This document shows positions 24,044 through 33,618 of a stretch of 64,000 bases of DNA, piece after piece. The stretch's first letter is position 1. Every line of letters begins with the position of its first letter. This stretch comes from Mycobacterium europaeum (GTDB lineage Bacteria; Actinomycetota; Actinomycetes; Mycobacteriales; Mycobacteriaceae): positions 186,001-250,000 of the forward strand of contig NZ_LQOU01000051.1 of assembly GCF_002102155.1 (NCBI RefSeq), read 5' to 3'. The notes under the pieces were generated by a model. That model was not told where the DNA came from, did no database searches, and saw only the letters and a list, made by a program, of their open reading frames with translations. The position numbers were made by a program, and so were the translations under genes.

Positions 24044-26080
24044 ATGAGTGACGCCGAGGGCGACGCCACTCCCGACGCTCGGCGCACCGCGCTGGGCGCC
24101 GCCCCGTGGGAGCGGTTCTCGGAGCCGCCGTCCGACTACAGCCTTCACCTGTGGCAGATCGACAATGCGGTCGAGCCGGCCGGGCCCCTCCAGCCTCGAC
24201 CAGCCGATGACGAGGGAGCCGGATCCCACGCCGGCGGTGGGGTCAGCGTGGCCGACCTGATCGCGAAACTCGGTGCCCCATCGACAGGCCGATCCACTCA
24301 CCGCCGCGCCGACCCGGAGATCGAATCCGCCGACGCCGGCGCCGACCTGCCGGTCGAGCTGCAGAAAACCGAGGTGATCGAGGACCTCGCCTACTCCCTC
24401 GATCTGGTCACGGAGCTCCCCGACCTCCAGACCGCCGACCACCGGAACGGCGACGGCCCCGCCTCCGACGAAAGCCCCGGCGAGGCCGACCTCACCACGC
24501 GGCACCGTCGCCGGCCGGCGCTGCTGGCCGGACGCTCAGTCGCGGCGCTGCTCGCCGTACTCGCCATAGTGATGACCGGCGGGGCGTGGCAGTGGAGCAC
24601 GTCGAAGAACGCCAAGCTCAACACCATCAGCGCGCTCGACCCGCAGTCGGACGACATTCGCGATCGCAACGGACAATACGGGGACGAAGACTTCTTGATC
24701 GTCGGCCTCGATTCGCGCGCCGGCGACAACGCCAACATGGGCGCCGGCAGCACCGACGACGCCGATGGCGCCCGCTCGGACACCGTGATGCTGGTCAACA
24801 TTCCCGCCAACCGCAAACGCGTGGTCGCCGTGTCGTTCCCCCGCGACCTGGCGATCACCCCGATGCAATGCGAGGCGTGGAACCCGAACACGGGTAAGTA
24901 CGGGCCCCTCTACGACCCGAAGAGCAAAACCTGGGGTCCGAAGATGGTCTACACCGAGACCAAACTGAACTCGGCGTTCGCCTTCGGCGGCCCGAAGTGC
25001 CTGGTCAAGGAGATCCAGAAGCTGTCCGGCCTGAGCATCAACCGCTTCATCGCGGTCGACTTCGCCGGCTTCGCCAAGATGGTCGACGCCCTCGGCGGTG
25101 TCGAGGTCTGCTCGAAAACCGCGCTGCACGACTACGAGCTGGGCACGGTCCTCGAACACGGCGGCCGCCAGGTCCTGGACGGCTCGACCGCGCTGAATTA
25201 TGTGCGAGCCCGGCAGGTCACCACCGAAACGAACGGAGACTACGGCCGCATCAAACGCCAGCAGCTGTTCTTGTCGTCGTTGCTGCGGTCGTTGATCTCA
25301 GAGGACACGTTGCTCGACCTCAACAAGCTCAACAACGTCGTCAACATGTTCATCAGCGACACCGTCGTCGACAACGTGCAGTCGAAGGACTTGATCCAAC
25401 TCGGACAGTCGTTGCAGGGGATGGCCGCCGGGCACGTCACGTTCGTGACTGTGCCGACCGGCGTCACCGACCAGAACGGCGACGAGCCGCCGCGCATGGG
25501 CGATATGCGGGCGCTGTTCGACGCCATCATCAACGACGACCCGCTGCCCGAGGAAAACGACCAGAACGCAAAGAATCTGGGGCCCTCCGACGACAAATCG
25601 GGGCAGGCCAAGGCGCCCGCCACCAAGATGGCGCCGCCGCTCCCACCGGCCCCCGAGGCTCGGCACGAACAGGTCACCACCACCACGCCGGGCGACGTCA
25701 CGGTGCGGGTCTCCAATGCCACGACGCAGACCGGCCTCGCGGCCACCGCCACCAGCGAGCTCAAGCGGGACGGCTTCAACGTGATGTCGCCGGACGACTA
25801 TCCGAGTCCGGTGACCACGACGACGGTGTTGTTCTCGCCCGGCAACGAGCAGGCCGCGGCGACCGTGGCCTCCTCGTTCGCCAATGCCAAAGTCCAGCGA
25901 GTCTCCGGCTACGGGCAGGTCGTTCAGGTGGTGCTCGGACCGGACTTCAAGGCGGTTGCCACACCCCAACCGAGTGGGTCGTCGATCAACTTGCAGATCG
26001 AACGCGGCTCGGGCAGTGCACCGGCCAAGCTCCCCGAGGACTTGACCGTCACCAACGCCGCCGACACCAGCTGCGAGTAA
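24044..26080 (+). CDS. LytR-CpsA-Psr (LCP) family cell-wall protein
   Basis: This 678-residue membrane protein (Rv0822c counterpart) has a long acidic cytosolic N-terminus, one transmembrane helix at about 159-182 and an extracellular LCP domain from about 215 to 480. The conserved LCP signatures VGLDSR, GARSDTVMLV and VSFPRDL are present. A C-terminal LytR_C domain (about 548-645, DVTVRVSNATTQTGLAATATSELKRDGFNV) follows. LCP enzymes transfer polyprenyl-linked glycans onto peptidoglycan, in mycobacteria arabinogalactan. This member may be a specialised paralogue. Confidence 0.92.
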   Translation: MSDAEGDATPDARRTALGAAPWERFSEPPSDYSLHLWQIDNAVEPAGPLQPRPADDEGAGSHAGGGVSVADLIAKLGAPSTGRSTHRRADPEIESADAGADLPVELQKTEVIEDLAYSLDLVTELPDLQTADHRNGDGPASDESPGEADLTTRHRRRPALLAGRSVAALLAVLAIVMTGGAWQWSTSKNAKLNTISALDPQSDDIRDRNGQYGDEDFLIVGLDSRAGDNANMGAGSTDDADGARSDTVMLVNIPANRKRVVAVSFPRDLAITPMQCEAWNPNTGKYGPLYDPKSKTWGPKMVYTETKLNSAFAFGGPKCLVKEIQKLSGLSINRFIAVDFAGFAKMVDALGGVEVCSKTALHDYELGTVLEHGGRQVLDGSTALNYVRARQVTTETNGDYGRIKRQQLFLSSLLRSLISEDTLLDLNKLNNVVNMFISDTVVDNVQSKDLIQLGQSLQGMAAGHVTFVTVPTGVTDQNGDEPPRMGDMRALFDAIINDDPLPEENDQNAKNLGPSDDKSGQAKAPATKMAPPLPPAPEARHEQVTTTTPGDVTVRVSNATTQTGLAATATSELKRDGFNVMSPDDYPSPVTTTTVLFSPGNEQAAATVASSFANAKVQRVSGYGQVVQVVLGPDFKAVATPQPSGSSINLQIERGSGSAPAKLPEDLTVTNAADTSCE

Positions 26081-26138
26081 ACGCATCTGGCGGCGCTCCG
26101 CCGCCCTTTCCCGGCGCCGAGAACGTAGGCTTGGCGGT

Positions 26139-26807
26139 ATGCGGACCGCCTACCACGAGCAGCTCTCGGAGTTATCCGAGCGGCTCGGCGAGATGTGCGG
26201 GCTGGCGGGCATCGCCATGGAGCGGGCCACCCAAGCCCTGCTGCAAGCGGATCTGGTGCTGGCAGAACAGGTGATCTCCGATCACGAGAAGATCGCCACG
26301 CTGAGCGCCCGGGCCGAAGAAAGTGCGTTCGTGTTGCTGGCCTTGCAGGCACCGGTGGCCGGTGATCTGAGGTCCATCGTGAGCGCCATCCAGATGGTGG
26401 CCGACATCGACCGGATGGGCGCGCTGGCCCTGCACGTCGCGAAGATCGCCCGCCGCCGTCATCCCCAACACGCGCTGCCCGAAGAGGTCAATGGCTACTT
26501 CGCCGAAATGGGCAGGGTCGCAGTCGAATTGGGCAACAGCGCGCAAGAGGTGGTGATGTCGCGCGACCCGGAGAAAGCCGCCCGGATCCGCGAAGAGGAC
26601 GACGCGATGGACGATCTGCACCGCCATCTGTTCTCGGTGCTGATGGACCGCGAATGGAAGTACGGTGTGGCGGCCGCCGTCGATGTGACCCTGCTGGGCC
26701 GGTTCTACGAGCGATTCGCCGACCACGCCGTCGAAGTGGCGAGGCGGGTCATCTTCCAGGCGACCGGCAAGCTGCCCGACGAGGAAACCAACTCAACCTC
26801 GCAGTGA
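26139..26807 (+). CDS. phoY2: PhoU-type phosphate signalling regulator
   Basis: The 222-residue protein has two PhoU helical repeats. MRTAYHEQLSELSERLGEMCGLAGIAMERATQALLQAD begins the first. LRSIVSAIQMVADIDRMGALALHVAKIARRR and LGRFYERFADHAVEVARRVIF carry the E/D-x-x-x-D metal-cluster motifs. PhoU proteins damp SenX3-RegX3 signalling through the Pst transporter, and the PhoY proteins influence persister formation in M. tuberculosis. It converges on pstB with only 16 bp between, so the two are separate transcripts despite the functional link. Confidence 0.94.
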   Translation: MRTAYHEQLSELSERLGEMCGLAGIAMERATQALLQADLVLAEQVISDHEKIATLSARAEESAFVLLALQAPVAGDLRSIVSAIQMVADIDRMGALALHVAKIARRRHPQHALPEEVNGYFAEMGRVAVELGNSAQEVVMSRDPEKAARIREEDDAMDDLHRHLFSVLMDREWKYGVAAAVDVTLLGRFYERFADHAVEVARRVIFQATGKLPDEETNSTSQ

Positions 26808-26823
26808 GCGAAACCGCGTCCGG

Positions 26824-27600
26824 CTAGCCGAAGCGGCCGGAGATGTAATCCTCCGTCGCCTTCTGGCTGGGGTTGGAGAAGATCTTCTCGGTGTCGTCGA
26901 CCTCGACCAACCGCCCCGGCTTTCCGACCGCCTCCAGGTTGAAGAACGCCGTGTAGTCGCTGACCCGGGCCGCCTGCTGCATGTTGTGGGTGACGATGAC
27001 GATCGTGTAGTCCTGTTTGAGCTCGCTGATCAGCTCCTCGACGGCCATCGTCGAGATCGGGTCCAGCGCCGAGCACGGCTCGTCCATCAGCAGCACGTCG
27101 GGTTGCACGGCGATCGCCCGCGCGATGCACAGACGCTGCTGCTGGCCCCCGGACAAGCCGCCGCCGGGCCTGTCCAGCCGGTCCTTGACCTCGTCCCACA
27201 GGTTGGCGCCGCGCAACGAGTATTCAGCCGTCTCGTCGAGTAGCTTGCGATTGCGCACGCCCTGCAGCTTCAAACCGGCCACCACATTGTCACGAATCGA
27301 CATGGCGGGGAACGGGTTCGGCCGCTGGAACACCATCCCGATCGCCCTGCGCACCCCGACCGGGTCCACCCCGGCTCCGTAGATGTCCTCGTCGTCGAGG
27401 AGTACGCTGCCCTCGACCCGGCCGCCGGGCACCACCTCGTGCATCCTGTTCAGGGCGCGCAGCACCGTCGTCTTGCCACAACCCGACGGGCCGATGAACG
27501 CAGTCACACTGCGGGGAAGAACCGACAGCGTCACATCCGCGACCGCGTGAAACGAACCGTAGTAGATGTTGACGGCTTTGAGGTCCAACCGCTTTGCCAC
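26824..27600 (-). CDS. pstB: Phosphate ABC transporter ATP-binding protein
   Basis: The 258-residue ATPase has Walker A GPSGCGKT (37-44), the Q-loop VFQRPNPFP, signature LSGGQQQRLCIARA, and Walker B VLLMDEPCSALDP with the switch His in IVTHNMQQA. It energises PstA/PstC for phosphate import. M. tuberculosis calls the corresponding gene phoT. It is the last gene of a pstSCAB operon on the minus strand and starts 13 bp after pstA. Confidence 0.96.
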   Translation of the reverse strand: MAKRLDLKAVNIYYGSFHAVADVTLSVLPRSVTAFIGPSGCGKTTVLRALNRMHEVVPGGRVEGSVLLDDEDIYGAGVDPVGVRRAIGMVFQRPNPFPAMSIRDNVVAGLKLQGVRNRKLLDETAEYSLRGANLWDEVKDRLDRPGGGLSGGQQQRLCIARAIAVQPDVLLMDEPCSALDPISTMAVEELISELKQDYTIVIVTHNMQQAARVSDYTAFFNLEAVGKPGRLVEVDDTEKIFSNPSQKATEDYISGRFG

Positions 27601-27613
27601 TTACTGCTCCTGC

Positions 27614-28528
27614 CTATGACTTGTTGGCGCCAACGAACTTCGCCAATATTCGGGCCCCGATGTTGATGGTGGCGATCACCAGAATGAGGGTTAGGGCGGC
27701 ACCCCACAACCGATCCGTGGGGACGGGGTTGACGCCGGCACCGGCATTGGTCTGGTTGTACATCATGCCAGGTAGCGTTCCCATGAACCCGCTGAAGATG
27801 TTGAAGTTCATCGCCTGCGCATAGCCGACGAGAATCAGCAGCGGCGCCGTCTCGCCCATCACCCTGGCCACCGCCAGCATGATCCCGGTGACGATGCCGG
27901 AGATCCCGGTGGGCAGCACAACCCTGACGATCGTCTTCCACTTCGGGATGCCCAGCGCGTAGCTGGCCTCGCGAAGATCCAGCGGGACGATTCGCAGCAT
28001 CTCCTCGGTGGCTCGCACGATCACCGGAAGCATCAACAGGACCAGCGCGAGGGACACCGCGAGCTCGGAGCGGGGAAGACCCAGCGTCGCCACGAACAGC
28101 GCGTAGATGAACAAAGCCGCCACGATTGAGGGCACCCCACTGAGGAGGTCCACCATGAAGCTGGCCAACCTGCCCAGCGGGGTGCCGCCACCGTATTCGG
28201 CCAGATAGATGCCGAGCATGAGGCCGACCGGGATGGAGATCAGCGCGCATACCAGTCCCTGCAGGACGGTGCCGACGATCGCGTGGTACGCGCCGCCACC
28301 GGCCACGAAGGCGGTCATGCCCGCTTGCGAGTGCGTCCACCAAGCGGTCGACACGACGGCCCTGAAACCCCTGGCGAACACCGAGTGCAACACCAACAGC
28401 AAGGGGGTCACCGCGATCGCCATCGACAGCGAAACCAGCACCAACGCAAGGCGATCGGCGACCCGGCGGCGCCGGCTCGGTCGCGAGAACGTGCGCGGCT
28501 TGAGCGGGCGGTCCAGCATCGAGGTCAT
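27614..28528 (-). CDS. pstA: Phosphate ABC transporter permease PstA
   Basis: The 304-residue protein has six predicted transmembrane helices, and the permease EAA loop appears as LREASYALGIPKWKTIVRVVLPTGISGIVTG near 186. VDLLSGVPSIVAALFIYALF and VMGETAPLLIL are Pst permease hallmarks. The ATG at 28528 overlaps the pstC stop (ATGA), showing translational coupling. A longer open frame continues upstream through pstC but is out of phase with it and is not real. Confidence 0.95.
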   Translation of the reverse strand: MTSMLDRPLKPRTFSRPSRRRRVADRLALVLVSLSMAIAVTPLLLVLHSVFARGFRAVVSTAWWTHSQAGMTAFVAGGGAYHAIVGTVLQGLVCALISIPVGLMLGIYLAEYGGGTPLGRLASFMVDLLSGVPSIVAALFIYALFVATLGLPRSELAVSLALVLLMLPVIVRATEEMLRIVPLDLREASYALGIPKWKTIVRVVLPTGISGIVTGIMLAVARVMGETAPLLILVGYAQAMNFNIFSGFMGTLPGMMYNQTNAGAGVNPVPTDRLWGAALTLILVIATINIGARILAKFVGANKS

Positions 28529-29556
28529 CGGCCGCCCCATCTGGTTCCGGCGGCGGCGCCACGCGCCAGGGCGTCGACCAGGAAGGTGAGCACGAAGAGC
28601 GCCAACCCGGCGGCGATGTATGCGCCCGCCTTGTACTGGTCGTCGAATTGGGCCGCAGCCCCCGCGATTTTCGTCGCGACCGTGGAGCCGCCGTCGAACA
28701 GCGACCAACCAAAGGCCGCCTGGGTTCCCCGCAAGATGATCAGCAACGCGACCGTCTCCCCCATGGCGCGACCAAGCCCCAGCACTGCCGCACTGATGTA
28801 TCCGGACCGCCCGAAGGGCAGCACGATCGTCTTCACCACTTCCCAACGGGTCGCGCCGAGCGCCAGCGCCGCCTCGACCTCCTCCCGCGGTGTCTGGATG
28901 AACACTTCGCGGGTGACCGCGGTGATGATCGGCAGGATCATCACCGCAAGGACCACGCCGCCGGTGAAGATGGTGCCGCCACCGGCGATCGACGCGTTGC
29001 CATCGGCGAACAGGAAGCACCAGCCCAAGGAGCGGTTCAGCCAGGTGGCCAACGGCCGCAGCTCCGGCGCCAGCACGTACAGGCCCCACGCACCGTAGAT
29101 GATCGAGGGCACCCCGGCCAGCAGGTCGACGGCGTAGGCCAGGGCGCCGGCGACGCGTCGCGACGAGTACTGCGTGATGAAGATGGCGACGCCCAGCGCG
29201 ACCGGCATCGCCAGGATCAACGCGAACGCCGACACGAACAGCGTGACCTTCAGCAGATCGGAGATGCCGAAGTGCATCGCCGACGCGTCGGTGGTGGCCC
29301 AGTTTCCGCCGTAGCTGAAGAAGTTCTCGCGGTCGCGTTTCAAGGCCGGTACCGCGCGCAGCAACAGGAATCCGCCGATCGCCGCCATCACGGCCACGAT
29401 CAACAAGCCCGAGCCGTTGGCGAGCCAACGGAAAGCCCGATCTCCCACCTGCGGGCGCCCCTCTCCCCACGGGCTGATCGGTATCAGCGGCGCCTCGGGA
29501 AACGGCGCGGCGACGGTCGCGCCCGAACCGGCGTCGACGGGGTTCGGCGTGGTCAC
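28525..29556 (-). CDS. pstC: Phosphate ABC transporter permease PstC
   Basis: The 343-residue permease has an N-terminal cytosolic stretch and six transmembrane helices. The sequences VDLLAGVPSIIYGAWGLYVL and EVEAALALGATRWEVVKTIVLPFGRSGYISA (EAA loop) plus RAMGETVALLII are typical of PstC. GTG at 29556 is the start. It lies 48 bp after pstS and overlaps pstA by four bases. With PstA it forms the membrane channel of the high-affinity phosphate importer. Confidence 0.95.
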   Translation of the reverse strand: MTTPNPVDAGSGATVAAPFPEAPLIPISPWGEGRPQVGDRAFRWLANGSGLLIVAVMAAIGGFLLLRAVPALKRDRENFFSYGGNWATTDASAMHFGISDLLKVTLFVSAFALILAMPVALGVAIFITQYSSRRVAGALAYAVDLLAGVPSIIYGAWGLYVLAPELRPLATWLNRSLGWCFLFADGNASIAGGGTIFTGGVVLAVMILPIITAVTREVFIQTPREEVEAALALGATRWEVVKTIVLPFGRSGYISAAVLGLGRAMGETVALLIILRGTQAAFGWSLFDGGSTVATKIAGAAAQFDDQYKAGAYIAAGLALFVLTFLVDALARGAAAGTRWGGR

Positions 29557-29604
29557 GGTGATCCCGGCACGGTTCTGTCGCTCCTTGACTGCGGGGCAAC
29601 CTGG

Positions 29605-30729
29605 TTACTGCAGGGCGTCGATCGCGGCAGCGAGCCGCTCTTTGACCCTATCGGGCAGCGGGACGTAGCCGGCCGACGGAAGGTCGGTCTGCCCGCTGCC
29701 GGCGGCCACCGTGAGGAACGACTTGATCGCTCCGGAGGTGTTGGGGTCGGAGCTTTTCGAGCACACGATCTCGTACGTCGCCAGCACCAACGGGTAGGCA
29801 CCCGGCTCCTGGGAGCTGTACATGGCGTTGAGGTCGAGCACCAGGTCGTTGCCGTCGGCCACGAATTGCGTCGCTTTCACGGCGTTGGTGGCCGTGTCGT
29901 TGGTGAGCGGGACGACGGCGCCCTTGTTGGTGGCGATCCGGGCGTAGGGGATGGCGCCCTGGTCGGCGAACCCCTTCTCGACGTAACCGATGGCTCCGGG
30001 GGTGGCCCGCACCACCTGGACGACCCCGGCCGATTTCGTGGCGCCCTCGCCCACCCCGCCCTGAAACTCGGTGCCGACGCCTCTGGTCCAGCTCTGCGGC
30101 GCGGAGGCCGTCAGAAACTTCTGCAAGTTGTCGGTGGTTCCCGACGAGTCCGTTCGGTAAATCGGCGTGATCCTGGTATCGGGCAGGGCGACGCCGGGAT
30201 TGAGCGCCGCCAGGATGGGGTCGTTCCAGGCCGTGATCCGTCCGCTGAAGATCTTGCCCAACGCATCGCTGCTGACCACCAGCGCCGGGACTCCGGGCAG
30301 GTTGTAAACCAATGCGATCGGCCCGAACACCAGCGGCAAGTCCCACGCCGGGTTTCCGTCGCAGCGCGCGGCGGCGGGGCCGATCTGGTCGGCGGCCAGC
30401 GGGGAGTCGGCGCCCGCGAAATCGACATGGCCGGCGATGAACTGCTCCCGCCCCGCCCCCGAACCGGTCGGGTTGTACGCCACGCTCTTGCCCGGGCAGT
30501 ACTGCCCCCAGACCTGGTTGAACAGCGACATGGCGTTCTGTTGGGCCGTCGAGCCTTCTGCGGTGAGCTGGTTCTTGCCGCCACATCCCGCCGTACCGGT
30601 GATCCCGGAGACTGCTGGCGACGGCGCTCCCCGAGGGTTCTGATCGCTGCCACAGCCCGTCATCACGACCGCACCGACAGCCAGCGCCACCAGCGCCGCC
30701 AGCGCCCCGCCACCCCTGTCGAGCCTCAC
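29605..30729 (-). CDS. pstS: Phosphate-binding lipoprotein PstS
   Basis: The 374-residue protein has a signal peptide with lipobox ending at Cys26 (VVMTGC). The mature phosphate-binding domain contains LTAEGSTAQQNAM near 54, NPTGSGAGREQFI near 86, ADSPL near 106, and TDSSGTTDNLQKFL near 193, whose Ser, Asp and Arg residues bind phosphate in the family. It delivers phosphate to PstCAB outside the membrane. GTG is the start. The 166-bp upstream gap should hold the RegX3-controlled promoter. A GTTCACC half-site occurs on the coding strand near 30852-30858, but the second repeat is not clear. Confidence 0.95.
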   Translation of the reverse strand: MRLDRGGGALAALVALAVGAVVMTGCGSDQNPRGAPSPAVSGITGTAGCGGKNQLTAEGSTAQQNAMSLFNQVWGQYCPGKSVAYNPTGSGAGREQFIAGHVDFAGADSPLAADQIGPAAARCDGNPAWDLPLVFGPIALVYNLPGVPALVVSSDALGKIFSGRITAWNDPILAALNPGVALPDTRITPIYRTDSSGTTDNLQKFLTASAPQSWTRGVGTEFQGGVGEGATKSAGVVQVVRATPGAIGYVEKGFADQGAIPYARIATNKGAVVPLTNDTATNAVKATQFVADGNDLVLDLNAMYSSQEPGAYPLVLATYEIVCSKSSDPNTSGAIKSFLTVAAGSGQTDLPSAGYVPLPDRVKERLAAAIDALQ

Positions 30730-30895
30730 CGATCCCGCTTCCTGACCATTCGTACCCGCGTGTGCGCCGCCGGCCGTCTCCCAAGAGGTTGCCGCGCAGC
30801 GGCGAAAATATGCTCGGATGCGGCCCGCGGCACCAGTTGAGTAGCAGGCGCAGGTGAACAGCCGGGGATACCCGACCCGCCGCCTGCGTGCGCGG

Positions 30896-31807
30896 TCACT
30901 CGGGAGCGACCGCGTAGGCGGTGTCCACGCTGTGAGTGGTGAAGCCCAGGCGCTGATAAGTGCGCACGGCGGCGACGTTGTCCGACTCCACGTAGAGCAG
31001 CACGGTCGGCTCGGCGGACCCGGCCAGCCGCTGCGCCAACGACTCGAGACCGATGGCTGTCAGGGTCCGCCCCAACCCGCGGCCCTGCGCCGACGGGTCG
31101 ACGCCGACGACGTACACCTCCCCCAGGCCGGGCTGATCGGGATGCACCTTGGTCCAGTGGAAGCCCAGCAGCTTGCCCCGCTGACCGGCGTCGGACTCGT
31201 CGTACGCGAGGAACAAACCGGTGGGGTCGAACCACGGTTCGCTGCGCCGCTCGGCCAGCTGGGTCTCGGTCCAGCCGCCCTGCTCGGGATGCCTGGTGAA
31301 CGCGGCGTTGTTCACGCGCAGCAGCTCGGCGTCATCGGTGGTGCCCGCGTAGGTGCGGATCCGCACACCGGGCGCGGGACGGACCAAATCCTGCGTGTCG
31401 CGCAACGTCCGTCGCATCTGCAGCAGCTCACGCACCGGAACCAGACCCATCGCCGAGGCGGCGGCCCGGGCGGGCTCGAGGGTGCCGTGCGCCCAGAACC
31501 GGTTGCGTCCCCCGGTCTCGGCCAGCGCCGAGCGCACCAGGGCGGTCCCGAATCCAAGCCGCCGGACCTGCGGGTGCACCACGAGTTCCGCCATCCCGGC
31601 TTCCGCATCGCGCGTGAGGTTGAGGTAGCCGACGACCTCGTCGGTCTCGGTGATGAGCAGATGGCCGGTGCGGTCGTGCGCGAGCTCGCGCAGCACCTGT
31701 TCGCCGACCGGGGCCACGCCATCGAATTCCGTGGCCGCCGTGACGAGTTCGCGCACTTGCCGCTGCTCGTCGGCGGTGAGCGTCGAGCGCCAGGCGGGCG
31801 CGGTCAC
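30896..31807 (-). CDS. mshD: Mycothiol synthase MshD
   Basis: The 303-residue protein contains two GNAT acetyltransferase domains in tandem, as in MshD. The N-terminal acetyl-CoA motif is VHPQVRRLGFGTALV near 77, and the active C-terminal one is VDPSAQGRGLGRTLT near 238, following GEVYVVG. It acetylates desacetylmycothiol in the last step of mycothiol synthesis, the main thiol of actinobacteria. GTG at 31807 overlaps the glnR stop (GTGA), so it is translationally coupled to glnR. Confidence 0.95.
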   Translation of the reverse strand: MTAPAWRSTLTADEQRQVRELVTAATEFDGVAPVGEQVLRELAHDRTGHLLITETDEVVGYLNLTRDAEAGMAELVVHPQVRRLGFGTALVRSALAETGGRNRFWAHGTLEPARAAASAMGLVPVRELLQMRRTLRDTQDLVRPAPGVRIRTYAGTTDDAELLRVNNAAFTRHPEQGGWTETQLAERRSEPWFDPTGLFLAYDESDAGQRGKLLGFHWTKVHPDQPGLGEVYVVGVDPSAQGRGLGRTLTAIGLESLAQRLAGSAEPTVLLYVESDNVAAVRTYQRLGFTTHSVDTAYAVAPE

Positions 31808-32580
31808 TGACTGCGCAGGGCGTCGCCCACGGGTTGGTGCAGGCCCTCGGCACCGGATTCGACGTCGTCGGCACCCTCGGCGTCATCGGGCTCCGCGATC
31901 GGCGCGCGCCCGCGTGCCGGCCGGACCGCCTTGTACCCGACGTTGCGGACGGTGCCGATCAACGCCTCGTATTCGGGGCCGAGTTTGGCCCGCAGCCGAC
32001 GCACGTGCACATCGACGGTGCGCGTGCCGCCGAAGAAGTCGTATCCCCACACCTCGTGGAGCAGTTGCGCGCGGGTGAAGACGCGACCGGCGTGCTGGGC
32101 CAGGTACTTCAGCAACTCGAACTCTTTATAGGTCAGGTCGAGCGGACGGCCCCGCAGCCTGGCCGTGTAGGTGCCCTCGTCGATCACCAGCTCGCCCAGG
32201 CTCACTTTGCCGGCGCTCTCCTGGTCGGCCAGCCCGCCGCGGCGGCCGATCACCAACCGCAGCCTGGCATCGATCTCGGCGGGGCCGGTGCTGGGCAGCA
32301 GGATCTCGTCCAGCCCCCAGTCGGCGCTGACCGCCACCAGGCCGCCTTCGCTGACCACAGCCAGGACCGGGACCGAGCGGCCCGCGGTGCTCAACAACCG
32401 GCACAGGCCGCGCGCCGACGACAGGTCGGTGCGCGCGTCCACCAGGACGGCGTCCGCCGTCCCCGCCTCGAGCAACGACGACGGCTCCGCCGGCGCCGTC
32501 CGGACGGTGTGGGGAAGTAGCGACAGCGACGGCAGGACGGGGTCGGGATGCAGCTCCGAAGTCAGCAGTAATAGCTCCAA
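31804..32580 (-). CDS. glnR: GlnR-type orphan response regulator
   Basis: The 258-residue OmpR-class protein has a degenerate receiver domain (about 1-120) and a winged-HTH output domain (GRPLDLTYKEFELLKYLAQHAGRVFTRAQLLHEVWGYDF, about 143-182; TVDVHVRRLRAKLG near 188). In the receiver, Asp48 in VLVDART is kept, but the phosphorylation pocket is incomplete, as in actinobacterial GlnR, which acts without a kinase on nitrogen-metabolism genes. TTG at 32580 gives the MELLLLTSEL start known for the family. No histidine kinase is adjacent. It is co-transcribed with mshD. Confidence 0.92.
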   Translation of the reverse strand: MELLLLTSELHPDPVLPSLSLLPHTVRTAPAEPSSLLEAGTADAVLVDARTDLSSARGLCRLLSTAGRSVPVLAVVSEGGLVAVSADWGLDEILLPSTGPAEIDARLRLVIGRRGGLADQESAGKVSLGELVIDEGTYTARLRGRPLDLTYKEFELLKYLAQHAGRVFTRAQLLHEVWGYDFFGGTRTVDVHVRRLRAKLGPEYEALIGTVRNVGYKAVRPARGRAPIAEPDDAEGADDVESGAEGLHQPVGDALRSQ

Positions 32581-32757
32581 CTAGCCCCTCCAGCTCGGGG
32601 GAACGGCATCTTCACAGTTCGCAACGCAACGACGCGTTAGTTGCCAGGTCATCTAACGATAACTTGCCACCTGCCATTTTGGCGTGGCGAGGATGGCAGT
32701 GTGAGCCCCGCCACCCGGGCGGTCGGACGCACGGCGGGCGCGGGGCTACGCGACAAT

Positions 32758-33570
32758 GTGCGGGTGCGCAAGGTCCTGATCGGGGCGGCGGCCGTGACGG
32801 CCGCCCTCGTCGTGGTCGCGGTCGGCGCCGTGGCCGTCGACTACGGAAGCAGCATCTACGCCGAATACCGGCTGTCGTGCAGCGTCCGCAAAGCCGCCAA
32901 CCTGAGGTCGGACCCGTTCGTCGCCATCGTGGCGTTCCCCTTCATCCCCCAGGCCATGCGCGACCACTACAACCAGCTGGAGATCAAGGCCAACGCCGTC
33001 GACCACGCGACGGTCGGTGAGGCCACGCTGGAAGCCACCATGTACTCGGTCGACCTGACCCACTCGTCCTGGCTGATCGGGCCCCACGCGACACTGCCGG
33101 TCGGCAAGCTCGAGAGTCGCATCATCATCGGCTCGACCCATCTGGGCCGCTACATGGGCATCAGCGATTTGATGGTCGAGGCGCCGCCCAGGGAAACCAA
33201 CACCGCAACCGGCGGCGTCACCGCGTCGGGCATTTCCGACAGCCATGGCCTGGTGTTCAGCGGCACCCCGGACTCGGCCAACTTCGAGCACCGGGTCAGC
33301 GTGTCGGTGGACCTGTCCATCGCCCCGGACGATCAGGCGACCCTGGTGATCACGCCGACGGGCATCCTCACCGGTCCGGACACCGCGGACCAGACCGTCC
33401 CGGACGACAAGCGGGACGCGGTCCTGCGCGCCTTCACCACCAAAGTGCCCAACCAGCGGCTTCCGTTCGGGGTGGCGCCGAAGACCGAGGGGGCACGCGG
33501 CTCCGACGTCATCATCGAAGGCATCAGCTACGGAGTGACCGTCAACCTGGACGGGTTCAAGCAGTCGTGA
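32758..33570 (+). CDS. lmeA: LmeA-like DUF2993 secreted lipid-binding protein
   Basis: The protein (270 residues from GTG 32758) starts with a basic stretch and hydrophobic signal/anchor VLIGAAAVTAALVVVAVGAVAVDYG. The mature part is a DUF2993 domain typical of LmeA (Rv0817c counterpart), a periplasmic factor for lipomannan chain elongation that binds phosphoinositides. The start was picked to match the expected length of about 270. GTG at 32701 or 32764 also fit. It is divergent from glnR across a 177-bp gap and precedes the sulfur operon. Confidence 0.88.
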   Translation: MRVRKVLIGAAAVTAALVVVAVGAVAVDYGSSIYAEYRLSCSVRKAANLRSDPFVAIVAFPFIPQAMRDHYNQLEIKANAVDHATVGEATLEATMYSVDLTHSSWLIGPHATLPVGKLESRIIIGSTHLGRYMGISDLMVEAPPRETNTATGGVTASGISDSHGLVFSGTPDSANFEHRVSVSVDLSIAPDDQATLVITPTGILTGPDTADQTVPDDKRDAVLRAFTTKVPNQRLPFGVAPKTEGARGSDVIIEGISYGVTVNLDGFKQS

Positions 33571-33618
33571 GCTCGTCACCGTCCAAAGCCTGCGGTCCGC
33601 CCAGCAACCGCCGTTGAT

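Noticed and set aside
24997..26274. Long plus-strand frame overlapping the LCP gene
   Set aside because: The LCP frame has domains, a transmembrane helix and conserved motifs. The overlapping frame is only a high-GC shadow rich in Arg and His.
27614..29599. A 661-codon minus-strand open frame covering pstA and pstC
   Set aside because: The first half is out of phase with the true PstC and has no transporter features. pstA proper starts at 28528 with an ATGA overlap.
30730..30895. Possible RegX3 (phosphate) box upstream of pstS
   Set aside because: One GTTCACC-like half-site is seen near 30852 but the second direct repeat at the expected distance is missing. Not reported as a site.
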